A stretch of DNA of 21,993 nt from Paracoccaceae bacterium. Lineage in GTDB: Bacteria > Pseudomonadota > Alphaproteobacteria > Rhodobacterales > Rhodobacteraceae. Positions 1 through 7,769 of this stretch are shown piece by piece. The notes under the pieces were generated by a model. That model did not search any database and had not been told where the DNA came from. It worked only from the letters and a program-made list of their open reading frames with translations. The stretch spans positions 1 to 21,993 of the forward strand of contig WFQA01000193.1 of NCBI GenBank assembly GCA_015487255.1. Reading direction: 5' to 3'. How positions within the stretch are numbered: position 1 is the first letter of the stretch; each line of letters begins with the position of its first letter. The position numbers and the translations under genes are program-made.

Positions 1-1
1 G

Positions 2-163
2 CTTTATATCCCCACGCTGATCTTCGGGGCCAAGGCCACCAGCCTCGCCGCTGAGGGAATAGACCCGGTTCCCGCTTTCATGCTGCTTGCCGGGCTGAGC
101 CTGTTTACCCTGGCCCTAACCCCGTTTGCTGCTGCCAAGGCCCTGCGCACCCATCTGAGCTAA
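2..163 (+). CDS. ccmB: Haem exporter permease CcmB, C-terminal part (5' truncated by window edge)
   Basis: An open frame from the first bases ends at TAA 161-163. The visible 53 residues begin LYIPTLIFGAKA and end ALTPFAAAKALRTHLS. The proline plus LIFG segment, a final hydrophobic helix and the closing SPFA/APFAAAAALR-like motif match the end of CcmB, the integral membrane partner of CcmA in the CcmABCD machinery that delivers haem for c-type cytochrome maturation. CcmB has about 220 residues, so roughly three quarters lies upstream of the window. In many Rhodobacteraceae ccmC follows directly. Here a saccharopine-dehydrogenase-like gene follows instead. The call rests on recalled family sequence over a short tail, so confidence is good but not complete. 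The organism needs cytochrome c maturation for proteins such as the SoxE homologue further along. Confidence 0.8.
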   Translation, partial: LYIPTLIFGAKATSLAAEGIDPVPAFMLLAGLSLFTLALTPFAAAKALRTHLS

Positions 164-190
164 GACCGGAAGAATAGCTGAAATACCGGC

Positions 191-219
191 TTGACCTTCT
201 CATTGCCGGAAGCTGTAAC
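191..219 (+). promoter_or_regulatory. Possible sigma-70-type promoter for the saccharopine-dehydrogenase-like gene
   Basis: TTGACC at 191-196 and TGTAAC at 214-219 are separated by 17 bases and lie about 57 bases before the chosen start codon. The -35 fits well and the -10 is moderate. The site is downstream of the ccmB stop, so it would allow independent transcription of the next gene. It is pattern matching only. Confidence 0.3.
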
Positions 220-275
220 CTGTGGTCAAATTAGCTTTCAGGCCATCTTTATCCTGCCCATGTGGAGAAAAGTCG

Positions 276-1283
276 ATGAAAACCCACCCAGCAGCGCCAC
301 CCCAAAAGATACTGATCATCGGTGGCTACGGGCAGGTTGGTCTGACCATTGCTGGCATTCTGGCACCGATTTTCAAAGACCGGCTGGTGCTTGCCGGGCG
401 CAGCCAGCAAAAGGCCAGCCAGGCGGCCTTGCAAATTGGCCATGGAGCAACCGGGCAGGTGGTTGATATTACTACGCCAGAAGCTGTGACGGCGCTGGAA
501 GGGGTGGCGCTGGTGATCATGTGCCTTGACCAGCAATCCACCGGGTTTTTGCAGGCCTGCCTGAAGGCTGGCATTAATTATGTCGATATCAGCGCTGATC
601 TGGATTTTCTGGATAAAACCGCCCGCCTTGATGATCTGGCAAAGGCCAGCGGGGCCAGCGCGGTTATTGCGGTCGGGGTCTCGCCGGGGCTGAGCAATAT
701 GCTGGCGCGGGTTGCCTTTCAGCAATACCCGGACACCACCCGGATCGACATTCTGATCGAGCTGGGGCTGGGCGACCACCACGGCAAGACGGCGCTTGCA
801 TGGATGTTTGACAATATCGATCGCAAATATCAGGTGATCGAGGACGGTCAGCCCAAACAGGTGCGCAGCTTTGGGCAATCCCGCCCGCTCAAGCTGGCGG
901 GGCAAGAAAAACCGCGCACCGCCTATCGGTTTGCCATGCCCGACCAGCAAATAGCGGCCCAGCAGCTGGGGGTGGCTTCGGTTTCCACATGGATACGCTT
1001 TGATGGCAGGGCGATGACCTGGCTGTTTTCGACTGTCAGGATCGGCTCGGATATTTGCGGGGTTGCGGTGAATATTGATGCCGGTGCCTCTGGCCCGGTT
1101 GTGCTGGGGGTGACGGGCCGGAAGGAAGCCGAGATGACCGCGATCATTGCCGCCGAAACCGCCCGGCAAGTGCTGGAGGGCGACCTGCCCGCTGGGGTGG
1201 CCAGCAGCGATGTGGTGATCGATTTTGCTCAGGTTCTGGCCGCGCTGCAAAAAGCGCAGCCAGAAATGCTGGCGCAGGTTTAA
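276..1283 (+). CDS. Saccharopine dehydrogenase-like NAD(P)-binding oxidoreductase
   Basis: A 335-residue protein of the saccharopine dehydrogenase/homospermidine-synthase-like Rossmann superfamily. The N-terminus carries the dinucleotide fold (KILIIGGYGQVG, residues 11-22) followed by an LAGRS segment typical of the NADP-binding half, and then MCLDQQSTGFLQACLKAGINYVDIS-like strand/helix alternation in which the motif 'NYVDIS' is characteristic. A possible GTG start at 222 would add 18 unconvincing residues. The ATG at 276 is preferred because GGAGAAAAG lies just upstream and the fold begins a few residues in. The substrate is unknown: family members act on lysine/saccharopine, polyamines or carboxynorspermidine, or are uncharacterised, and no lysine pathway partner is nearby. 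Its TAA stop overlaps the TAA stop of the convergent DUF1501 gene by four bases. Confidence 0.8.
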   Translation: MKTHPAAPPQKILIIGGYGQVGLTIAGILAPIFKDRLVLAGRSQQKASQAALQIGHGATGQVVDITTPEAVTALEGVALVIMCLDQQSTGFLQACLKAGINYVDISADLDFLDKTARLDDLAKASGASAVIAVGVSPGLSNMLARVAFQQYPDTTRIDILIELGLGDHHGKTALAWMFDNIDRKYQVIEDGQPKQVRSFGQSRPLKLAGQEKPRTAYRFAMPDQQIAAQQLGVASVSTWIRFDGRAMTWLFSTVRIGSDICGVAVNIDAGASGPVVLGVTGRKEAEMTAIIAAETARQVLEGDLPAGVASSDVVIDFAQVLAALQKAQPEMLAQV

Positions 1284-2458
1284 GCGATAATCCCGACATT
1301 ATCGCCCATATCCAGCCCCGGAAACACGGTTGAACCGAGCGCGCTGGCCTGCATGCCAAACAGGTCGCGCAAGGCCCAGCCGAGGTAGCGGCGCACATCG
1401 GCGGTTGGCTCCAGATCGCGGCCCTGATAAAGATCCGCCTCGCCAAGCCCCGGCCATTGGCCAAACACTTTGCCGCCATTGATCGCGCCACCGGCCATCA
1501 CCATTGCCCCCCCGGTGCCATGGTCGGTGCCGCCGGTGCCGTTTTCGGCCACGGTGCGGCCAAATTCGGTGATCGCCAGCACCGTTGTCTGCTGCCAGTT
1601 GCGCCCCAGCCCGGATTTCAGCGCCAATATCGCCTCGCTCAACTGGCCCAGCGCGCGGGGCAGGCTGCGCTTTTGGCCGCCATGGGTATCCCAGCCGCCA
1701 ATAGAGAAACTGGCGATACGGGTTTCTTCGTTGAGCCGCGCCGCCGCAAAGCCGGCCAGCGCCCTGGCCTGACCGGCGCGCCCGCCTTGCTGCATCGGTT
1801 CGGTTTTGTCCGCCAGCTCGATGGCCATTTCCACCGATTCGGCAAACAGGGGGTCATTGGCATAGATTCGCGCCAAAAGCGCCTGGCTCTGGGTTGACAG
1901 GCTCAGGTCACTATCCGGGCTCCAGGCGGAAAACGGCATCTCGCCATCAAGCAGCAGTATCCGCGCCCGGCCAACCGAAAACGCGGTTTCGGCCCGGGCA
2001 TCCGGCAACAGCGCCAATGCCCGGTTCAGCCAGCCGCTCCGCCCGTTTTGTGGGGCCGCATCGCGGGAATTACTGCCGGTTTCCAACAGGTCTTGCCCGT
2101 CAAAATGGCTGCGTTTATCCCGGTAAGGAGTGGAAACCGCCTGCACAAAGCCAAGCTCTTTGGCGCGCCAGAGCGGCATCAGTGGCGCCAGCCCGGCATT
2201 GAGGGCGAAATAACCGTCAAGGTCTTGCGCGCCGGCGGCCTCTCCCACACCCAGTGTCGGCCGGAAGCGGGCAAAATTTGCATCACCGTAAGGCTGCACC
2301 ACATCCAGCCCATCCATCGCCCCGCGCAGGATAATCACCACCAGCCGGTTATCACCGGGTGCAGCGGCCAATGTGACCGGAGTGAGTAATGGCGAGGCCG
2401 CAGCAGAGCAGCCAAGCAGGGCGGACTGGATCATGAATTTACGTCTTGAAAGGGTCAT
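1280..2458 (-). CDS. DUF1501 family protein, Tat-exported
   Basis: A 392-residue protein beginning MTLSRRKFMIQSALLG, with a twin-arginine motif at residues 5-6, a hydrophobic stretch and an ALA-like cleavage region, so export of a folded, possibly metal-bound protein is predicted. Family hallmarks are LVVIILRGAMDGLDVVQPYGD near the mature N-terminus, GGWDTHGGQ in the middle and TEFGRTVAENGTGGTDHGTGG near the C-terminus. DUF1501 proteins are thought to share the alkaline phosphatase/sulfatase fold, and the conserved Asp/His residues in those motifs fit metal ligands. No activity is established. The gene is the second of a pair with the DUF1800 gene: only nine bases separate them, and its Shine-Dalgarno AGGAGG overlaps the upstream TAG stop, which suggests coupled translation. 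Function is unassigned, but the family call is secure. Confidence 0.88.
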   Translation of the reverse strand: MTLSRRKFMIQSALLGCSAAASPLLTPVTLAAAPGDNRLVVIILRGAMDGLDVVQPYGDANFARFRPTLGVGEAAGAQDLDGYFALNAGLAPLMPLWRAKELGFVQAVSTPYRDKRSHFDGQDLLETGSNSRDAAPQNGRSGWLNRALALLPDARAETAFSVGRARILLLDGEMPFSAWSPDSDLSLSTQSQALLARIYANDPLFAESVEMAIELADKTEPMQQGGRAGQARALAGFAAARLNEETRIASFSIGGWDTHGGQKRSLPRALGQLSEAILALKSGLGRNWQQTTVLAITEFGRTVAENGTGGTDHGTGGAMVMAGGAINGGKVFGQWPGLGEADLYQGRDLEPTADVRRYLGWALRDLFGMQASALGSTVFPGLDMGDNVGIIA

Positions 2459-2467
2459 CTCGGCCTC

Positions 2468-3808
2468 CTATCGGCGCATCAGGGACGGGGATACCAGCAA
2501 CAAGGCCACCCCTTCCCATTTGGTTTGGGCGCCGCTTACGGCAAAGGTAAGGTTATCCGGAGCGCTGTTGCCGAGCAGGGCATCGAGCAGGGCGCGGGGG
2601 TCACGATCATCGGCGTAAGCCTGTGCGAGCTGCCCGGCCCAGGATATGCGCGCCGCCAGTTGCGGCGGGTTTATCCATTTTTCAGCGGCTTCGGGCCAGC
2701 CATCCGGCCCACCGGGCTGAAAGGGGCGCTGCCCCATGGCGGCAAGATCCCGCCCCAGCTTGCCAACCGTGCGCCGGTCGGCGCTCAAAATATCCTGCCC
2801 ACTTATACTCAGTGCGCGCAGCACCGTGGCAATATATTCAAACGGCGGCCGCACCTTGGGGAAATACGCCGCTTTTGCCGCCGGATCATTGACCAGCACC
2901 CGGTAAAGCGCCTGCATCTCGCCGCCGCTATCCAGATAGGCCAAAGCCATATTGGACACCAGTTCCGGGCGCGGCTCCGGGCCAATGAAATGCACCACCA
3001 GCTTTTGTGCCAAGTGCCGCGCCGTGGCCGGGTTCATCGCCAGATCTTCCAGAAATGCAAAGATATTCTCCAGCCGCTCGGGGCCACCGCCATAGCTGTT
3101 GCCCAGAATCTCTTCTGCCCCCGGCTCCGCCCGGTTGCGTGCATAGCGCACCCCTTCCGGGCCAATGGTCAGCCCGGTCAACAGCTCGGCAAACTGGCGC
3201 ACATCATCCTGAGTATATGGCCCGCTGACACCAAGCGTATGCAGCTCCAGTATTTCGCGGGCGAGGTTTTCGTTCAGCCCGGCATTCCGGCGCTGGCCTG
3301 CGCGCGAGTTTGGCCCGGTCGAGGTATTCTGGTCAAGATAGATCAACATGGAAGGATGGGTGACCACCGCTTTCAGCATATCCGCGAACCGGCCAGAAAC
3401 ATACGGGCGGATCGCATCTTCAAAATAGGCGGGCAGCATATAGCTTTCCCTTGCCTGTTTTGGGGTGACGGTGAAATGGTCGAGCCAAAAAGCAAAAAGC
3501 CGCTCGCGAAAACCGCGCGGGTTTTGCACGGCTCGCGCCAATATGCGCATCATGTCCGCGCTGGCAGCCTGCCGCAACGCTTGCCGGGCCTGCTTGAATT
3601 CATCCGAATCCAGCCCGCGCGCCCGGCTCAATTCGCGCAATTCACCCAGCCTTGCCATTCGCGCATCGGTGCGGGTTATCGGCACTTCCCGGCCGAGCGG
3701 GTCATCCCCGTCCAGTTGCGCCATCAGCCCGCCCTTGAATCGGTTTTCACCGGGGCGAATGCCATATTCAAAGCGCCTGGCCTGAATGATTTCTGCTTGT
3801 GTCGGCAT
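2468..3808 (-). CDS. DUF1800 family protein
   Basis: A 446-residue protein with the usual DUF1800 organisation. An N-terminal RRFEYGIRPGE-like region is followed by the conserved central run FAFWLDHFTVTPKQ, by ENLAREILELHTLGVSGPYTQDDVRQFAELLTG, and by a later ARHLAQKLVVHFI segment. The C-terminal third has PPFEYIATVLRAL and FQPGGPDGWPE, which are also typical. No clear signal peptide is visible. AAGGAGAGAG lies just before the ATG at 3808, supporting the start. DUF1800 genes are very often paired with DUF1501 genes, as here, suggesting that the two act together on an envelope or secreted substrate, but no biochemical role is known to me. The SH3-domain gene lies 59 bases upstream on the same strand and may be co-transcribed. 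Confidence 0.9.
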   Translation of the reverse strand: MPTQAEIIQARRFEYGIRPGENRFKGGLMAQLDGDDPLGREVPITRTDARMARLGELRELSRARGLDSDEFKQARQALRQAASADMMRILARAVQNPRGFRERLFAFWLDHFTVTPKQARESYMLPAYFEDAIRPYVSGRFADMLKAVVTHPSMLIYLDQNTSTGPNSRAGQRRNAGLNENLAREILELHTLGVSGPYTQDDVRQFAELLTGLTIGPEGVRYARNRAEPGAEEILGNSYGGGPERLENIFAFLEDLAMNPATARHLAQKLVVHFIGPEPRPELVSNMALAYLDSGGEMQALYRVLVNDPAAKAAYFPKVRPPFEYIATVLRALSISGQDILSADRRTVGKLGRDLAAMGQRPFQPGGPDGWPEAAEKWINPPQLAARISWAGQLAQAYADDRDPRALLDALLGNSAPDNLTFAVSGAQTKWEGVALLLVSPSLMRR

Positions 3809-3867
3809 CGCTCTCTCCTTCGCGTCATATCATTCTAACGCAGGGGCGTGATCTTTCCGTCGAAAAT

Positions 3868-4368
3868 TTATTCGTTCGGCAGATCGTTGCTGTCGCCCCA
3901 TATGCGATCTCTGGGCAGCCAGCCGGTGTAGCCGTCAATACGGACCTCGCACCAGTTGGTATCGCAAGTGTCGAGCCGGGCGATGACACCGGCTTCGAGC
4001 CGGGCAAGCGGGGCAGCGGCATTATCGGGAGATTTGCGCAGGGCCAGCATATCTTCCTGCACCAAAACCGTGCGCGCCGGGCTGAGCAGGGCGGTATGCA
4101 CCCAGCCGCCCTCGCCATCCACATCGACGACCCGGAACCACTCCTGATACTCGGCCAGCACCAGAAGCGGGGTGCCGCGATGGGTCAGCTTCCAGTCGAT
4201 GCGGTTGGTGGTGGAGGGGCCACGGCGCACATTGGCGGTGGCGGATTTCATCGACACAAAGCGCGGCACCGGCAGGTTGGTGACCTGCCCGCGGGTAATT
4301 TCCTGTGCGCTGGCTTGGATGGCAAGAGCCATCGCGGCAACCGCGCCTGCAATTCCAATTCGTTTCAC
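3868..4368 (-). CDS. Secreted bacterial SH3-domain protein
   Basis: A 166-residue protein with an N-terminal signal peptide (hydrophobic residues about 5-20, cleavage near QASAQE). Two SH3-like repeats can be seen: one from about residue 42 (SATANVRRGPS, then WFRVV and GGWVHTALLS) and a more degenerate one from about residue 100 (EDMLALRKSP, then CDTNWCEVRIDGYTGWLPRDRIWG). Such SH3b proteins usually bind peptidoglycan or envelope partners. The function here is not known. The start is a GTG with GAGGCAGG upstream; no ATG is available before the signal peptide. The two cysteines in CDTNWC could form a disulfide after export. It is divergent from the dehydrogenase at 4464 and upstream of the DUF1800-DUF1501 pair. 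Confidence 0.8.
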   Translation of the reverse strand: MKRIGIAGAVAAMALAIQASAQEITRGQVTNLPVPRFVSMKSATANVRRGPSTTNRIDWKLTHRGTPLLVLAEYQEWFRVVDVDGEGGWVHTALLSPARTVLVQEDMLALRKSPDNAAAPLARLEAGVIARLDTCDTNWCEVRIDGYTGWLPRDRIWGDSNDLPNE

Positions 4369-4463
4369 CCGGCCTGCCTCATTTCTGGTGACGAAATAAT
4401 ATTTCCCTTTACAGGTTTTCCTGCCATTATAGTGCCAAACCCATACAAAAAGGAACCTTTCAA

Positions 4464-5474
4464 ATGGTCGCTGAAAATTCCGGCAATGCGCCGCTGAATG
4501 TGCCCCTGAATGTGGTTGTTACCCGTAAGCTGCCCGAGCCGGTGGAGACCCGGCTTAGCGAGCTGTTCAATGTCAGGCTTAATGCCGGCGGCAAGATGGA
4601 TGATGCAGCACTGGGCGCGGCAATGGCCGAAGCGGATGTGCTGGTCACCACCATCGGTGACCGGATAGATCAGCGGCTGCTGGCCAGGGCCGGGCCGAAT
4701 ATGCGGTTGATCGCCAATTACGGCGCGGGGTTTGACCATATCGACGTGCAAACCGCCCTGCAACGGGGGATCATGGTTTCCAACACGCCGGGGGTGCTGA
4801 CGGATGATACCGCCGACATGACCATGGCGATGATTCTGGCCGTGCCGCGCAGGCTGCGTGAGGGCACCATGCTGATGCAGCAGGGTGATTGGCAGGGCTG
4901 GTCGCCCACGGCGCTGATGGGGTATCGGATTGGCGGCAAGCGGTTGGGGATTTTGGGCATGGGGCGTATCGGGCAGGCGGTGGCGCGGCGCGCGGCGGCT
5001 TTTGGCTTGCAGGTGCATTACCACAACCGGCGGCGACTGCACCCGGATACCGAGGAAGAACTGCAAGCTACTTACTGGGAGAGCCTGGACCAGATGCTGG
5101 CCCGGGTGGATATTTTGAGTATCCATTGCCCGCATACACCGGGCACCTATCATTTGCTCAATGCCCGGCGGCTGAAGCTGATGAAGCCAAGTGCTTACAT
5201 CATCAACACCGCGCGCGGAGAGATCGTGGATGAAAACGCGCTGACCCGGATGCTGCGCGCCGGTGAACTGGCCGGGGCCGGGCTGGATGTTTTTGAGCAT
5301 GGCAACCGGATCAACCCGCGCCTCAAGGGGTTGGATAATGTGCTGCTTTTGCCACATATGGGCTCGGCCACGCTGGAAGGGCGGATCGAGATGGGGGAGA
5401 AAGTTATCATAAATATCAAGACCTTTGCTGACGGGCACCGGCCGTCGGACCTCGTGGTGCCTGCGATGTTGTAG
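4464..5474 (+). CDS. D-isomer-specific 2-hydroxyacid dehydrogenase (glyoxylate/hydroxypyruvate reductase-like)
   Basis: A 336-residue NAD(P)-dependent dehydrogenase. The substrate domain has IANYGAGFDHIDV (83-95) and VSNTPGVLTDDTADM (105-119). The nucleotide fold has LGILGMGRIGQAVARR (161-176). Catalytic residues appear in place: Arg251 in NTARGEIVDE, Glu278 in GLDVFEHG and His298 in LPHMGSAT. The arginine pair NRRR (188-191) after the second strand, with no acidic residue, suggests a preference for NADPH. The closest functional class from memory is glyoxylate/hydroxypyruvate reductase or D-glycerate dehydrogenase (GhrB/GyaR type). The exact substrate cannot be settled. AAAGGAACC precedes the ATG. 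The length is normal. It stands alone: the neighbour upstream is divergent and the next gene is convergent across 295 bases. Confidence 0.88.
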   Translation: MVAENSGNAPLNVPLNVVVTRKLPEPVETRLSELFNVRLNAGGKMDDAALGAAMAEADVLVTTIGDRIDQRLLARAGPNMRLIANYGAGFDHIDVQTALQRGIMVSNTPGVLTDDTADMTMAMILAVPRRLREGTMLMQQGDWQGWSPTALMGYRIGGKRLGILGMGRIGQAVARRAAAFGLQVHYHNRRRLHPDTEEELQATYWESLDQMLARVDILSIHCPHTPGTYHLLNARRLKLMKPSAYIINTARGEIVDENALTRMLRAGELAGAGLDVFEHGNRINPRLKGLDNVLLLPHMGSATLEGRIEMGEKVIINIKTFADGHRPSDLVVPAML

Positions 5475-5769
5475 CTAGGCGAAGGTTTGGGAAGCTGTGT
5501 ATGAATCGTTGGGCTAAGACCGCCGAGCGAAGCGAGGCCAAGCCCAACGGGAGGTGGCTTTTTGCGCAGCAAAACGACGCCGACGGGCGGGAGAGCTTGC
5601 TTTCATTTTAAGCTTGGTGTTTGTGGCAGGCACTGCTTTCCGCCCTCGGCGGCATTTTTCCGGTAAACCGCAAAAATGGCTGGCCGGCGGCGATGGCCTC
5701 GCTTTGCTCGGCAGGGGGCGCTGCCCCCTCGCTGCGCTCACCCCCGGAGTATTTGTAAAAGAATGAAAA
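5475..5769. repeat. Gene-free stretch with several inverted repeats between convergent genes
   Basis: No convincing gene lies here. The stretch contains a 9-bp inverted repeat CGTTGGGCT/AGCCCAACG (5507-5515 with 5541-5549), TTTTGC-GCA-GCAAAA (5560-5574), CCGCC-CTC-GGCGG followed by CATTTTTC (5640-5659), and AGGGGGC-GCT-GCCCCCT (5713-5729) followed by CCCCCGGAGTATTT (5741-5754). The last block resembles a motif I recall from many Rhodobacteraceae intergenic regions. Some of these could end transcription of the two convergent genes (dehydrogenase from the left, MoeB-like gene from the right), and the 5640-5659 hairpin plus T-run is the best rightward terminator candidate. The mixture looks like an intergenic repeat element rather than a single terminator. 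Confidence 0.55.
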
Positions 5770-6522
5770 TTATTCAGGTGGGTTGCAAATCGGGCAATCT
5801 GCCCGCCCTGAGGTTTTCATTTTTCGGGTCTCGCCAAACAGGGCATCATAAATCAGCAGCTCAGAGCGCAGCACTTGCCCTGCACCGGTGATTTGCTTGA
5901 TCGCCTCACCCGCCATCATCGAACCCATCACCCCCGCCAATGCTCCCATCACCCCGGCTTCGGCGCAGTTTGGGGCCAGCCCCGCCGCCGGTGCCTTGGG
6001 GAAGATACATTGATAGCAAGGCCCGCCGCGCGCCGGATCATAGATGCTGATCTGCCCCTCCCACTGGCTCATCGCCGCAGATATCAGCGGTATTTCTGCC
6101 CGCACACAAGCCGCATTCAGCAGGTAACGGGTGGAGAAGTTGTCGCTGCCATCCAGCACCAGATCATAGCCGGAGAGCAGCGCATCCACATTGGTTTCAT
6201 CCAGGCGATAGCTGTGTTCAACCACCTGCACATGCGGGTTGACCCGGCCAAGCGAGCGCTTGGCGCTGGTGGTTTTCAACTCTCCCACCGCGCTGGTATC
6301 ATGGATGATCTGCCGCTGCAGGTTTGACAGGCTGACCACATCATCATCCACCACCCCAAGCCGCCCAACCCCGGCTGCCGCCAGATAAAGCAGCGCCGGG
6401 CTGCCCAGCCCGCCAGCCCCGATGCATACCAGCTTCGCGTTCAGCAGCCGCTTTTGCCCCGGCCCGCCGATTTCGCGCAAGACAATATGCCGCGCGTAGC
6501 GCTCTATCTCTTCAGGGGTCAT
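5770..6522 (-). CDS. moeB: E1-like adenylyltransferase, MoeB/ThiF/HesA family
   Basis: A 250-residue enzyme that activates the C-terminal glycine of a ubiquitin-like sulfur carrier (MoaD or ThiS) by adenylation, leading to molybdopterin or thiazole synthesis. It starts MTPEEIERYARHIVLREIGG, the classic MoeB/ThiF opening, then GAGGLGSP (35-42) for ATP, an acidic DDD at 59-61, and NLQRQ (67-71). Two CxxC pairs, GPCYQC in the C-terminal half and CPIC near the end, form the structural zinc site. No rhodanese domain is fused, unlike MOCS3-type proteins. The ATG at 6522 with GGAGG upstream is chosen over an extended start at 6588 because the extension reads only out of the neighbouring membrane gene. 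It overlaps that gene by 11 bases. moeB is preferred over thiF by general Rhodobacteraceae context, but sequence alone cannot separate them. Confidence 0.85.
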   Translation of the reverse strand: MTPEEIERYARHIVLREIGGPGQKRLLNAKLVCIGAGGLGSPALLYLAAAGVGRLGVVDDDVVSLSNLQRQIIHDTSAVGELKTTSAKRSLGRVNPHVQVVEHSYRLDETNVDALLSGYDLVLDGSDNFSTRYLLNAACVRAEIPLISAAMSQWEGQISIYDPARGGPCYQCIFPKAPAAGLAPNCAEAGVMGALAGVMGSMMAGEAIKQITGAGQVLRSELLIYDALFGETRKMKTSGRADCPICNPPE

Positions 6523-6805
6523 GCCTTGCCTCCGCCTTTCGCCGCAACCACCGCACCAGTTTGGCATAAGCCAAAACCGGGATGGCAATTACGATCGCCC
6601 AGAACCACCAGACCAACCCCTCGGCAACGTTGATACGAAACGGGTGCGCCGCCGGTAAAAGCTGCGAGATGATGATCACCGCCACCCCCAGCCCCAGCAG
6701 CGCCTTATAGGCCCAGCGCGGGCCGTTCAGCGCCCAGTTATAGCCCATCAACACGCCGATAATGAGCGTAATTGACCATAAACCACCTGAATAAAGAACG
6801 CTCAT
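6512..6805 (-). CDS. Small three-helix membrane protein of unknown function
   Basis: A 97-residue protein with three predicted transmembrane helices (about 9-27, 34-52 and 62-84) and a basic C-terminal tail (KLVRWLRRKAEARHDP) that should stay in the cytoplasm. I do not recognise a family. It is very likely a real gene because it is locked into the operon: its ATG shares a 4-base ATGA overlap with the cysK stop, and its own TGA overlaps the start of the MoeB-like gene by 11 bases. Translation of all three is therefore probably coupled. No catalytic or metal-binding motif is visible. Confidence 0.75.
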   Translation of the reverse strand: MSVLYSGGLWSITLIIGVLMGYNWALNGPRWAYKALLGLGVAVIIISQLLPAAHPFRINVAEGLVWWFWAIVIAIPVLAYAKLVRWLRRKAEARHDP

Positions 6806-7755
6806 CCGATGCCGTCAAACAGATCAGAGGTCAGGTAACGCTCGGCAAAGCTGGGCAGAATAACCACAATGCGCTTGCCCGCCATGCCTTCACGCTGGCC
6901 GATTTCCACCGCCGCCGCCAGCGCGGCACCTGAGGATATCCCCACCGGCACCCCCTCGATCGCAGCCAGTTTGCGGGCCATTTCAAAGGCGGTCTCGTTG
7001 CTGATGGTCAATATCTCGTCGATCAGCGCGGTTTCAAGCGTTGCCGGGGAAAACCCCGCGCCGATGCCCTGAATTTTATGCGGCCCGGCCTCGCCGCCGG
7101 AAAGCACCGGCGAATCCTCCGGCTCCACTGCCACGATATGCACCCCGGGGTTGCGGGCCTTCAGCACCCGACCCACACCGGTCAGGGTGCCACCGGTGCC
7201 AACACCGGAGATGAACACATCCACTCTGCCCTCGGTATCGGCCCAGATCTCTTCTGCGGTGGTGCGTTCGTGGATCTCCGGGTTGGCCATGTTTTCGAAT
7301 TGCTGCGGCATGATCGCGCCGTCGATTTCCTCCACCAGCTCTCCGGCGCGGGCAATCGCCCCGCCCATACCCTTGGCGGCATCGGTCAGCACCAGCTCCG
7401 CGCCGAGCAGTGCCAGCATTTGCCGCCGCTCCATCGACATGCTTTCGGGCATGGTCAAGATCAGCCGGTAGCCCCGTGCCGCCGCCACGAAGGCCAGGGC
7501 AATGCCGGTATTGCCCGAGGTCGGCTCGATCAATGTGCCCCCCGGTTTGAGCTGCCCCGAAGCCTCGAGCGCGTCGATCATCGCCACGCCGATGCGGTCC
7601 TTCACCGAACCAAGCGGATTGAAAAACTCCAGCTTGCCGCATATTTCCGCCTCAACCCGCATCGCCTCGGCAAACCGCGAAAACCGCACAAGTGGCGTGC
7701 CGCCATAGGTCTCGGTAATATCGTTGTAAATTTTTCCTCTAGCCTCGTCCCGCAT
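6802..7755 (-). CDS. cysK: Cysteine synthase (O-acetylserine sulfhydrylase)
   Basis: A 317-residue pyridoxal-phosphate enzyme that makes L-cysteine from O-acetylserine and sulfide in the cytoplasm. Lys52 in NPLGSVKDR is the Schiff-base lysine. PTSGNTG (78-84) binds the substrate carboxylate, and GVGTGGT (184-190) holds the cofactor phosphate. PVGISSGAA near the C-terminus completes the pattern. The length matches CysK/CysM, and QFEN with the ETALIDEI region favours CysK. The ATG at 7755 has GGGAGG upstream. It lies 14 bases after the Rrf2 regulator gene and overlaps the small membrane protein gene by four bases. The regulator is a natural candidate for controlling this gene, as CymR does in Firmicutes. 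The place in the pathway is secure; the regulation is inferred. Confidence 0.93.
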   Translation of the reverse strand: MRDEARGKIYNDITETYGGTPLVRFSRFAEAMRVEAEICGKLEFFNPLGSVKDRIGVAMIDALEASGQLKPGGTLIEPTSGNTGIALAFVAAARGYRLILTMPESMSMERRQMLALLGAELVLTDAAKGMGGAIARAGELVEEIDGAIMPQQFENMANPEIHERTTAEEIWADTEGRVDVFISGVGTGGTLTGVGRVLKARNPGVHIVAVEPEDSPVLSGGEAGPHKIQGIGAGFSPATLETALIDEILTISNETAFEMARKLAAIEGVPVGISSGAALAAAVEIGQREGMAGKRIVVILPSFAERYLTSDLFDGIG

Positions 7756-7769
7756 CTTCAGCCTCCCGT

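Noticed and set aside
191..466. 91-codon plus-strand frame at the start of the saccharopine-dehydrogenase-like gene
   Set aside because: Out-of-frame shadow without motif; the main frame carries the nucleotide-binding fold.
249..1250. Long open frame on the minus strand opposite the saccharopine-dehydrogenase-like gene
   Set aside because: Its translation is rich in His, Gln, Arg and Pro without family motifs, as expected for the antisense frame of a GC-rich gene. The plus-strand product has a clear Rossmann motif.
2525..3838. 437-codon open frame on the plus strand opposite DUF1800
   Set aside because: No ribosome site or recognisable domain; the opposite strand encodes a full, motif-complete DUF1800 protein.
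4365..5438. 357-codon minus-strand frame opposite the 2-hydroxyacid dehydrogenase
   Set aside because: His/Gln/Pro-rich shadow translation. The dehydrogenase catalytic residues are all on the plus strand.
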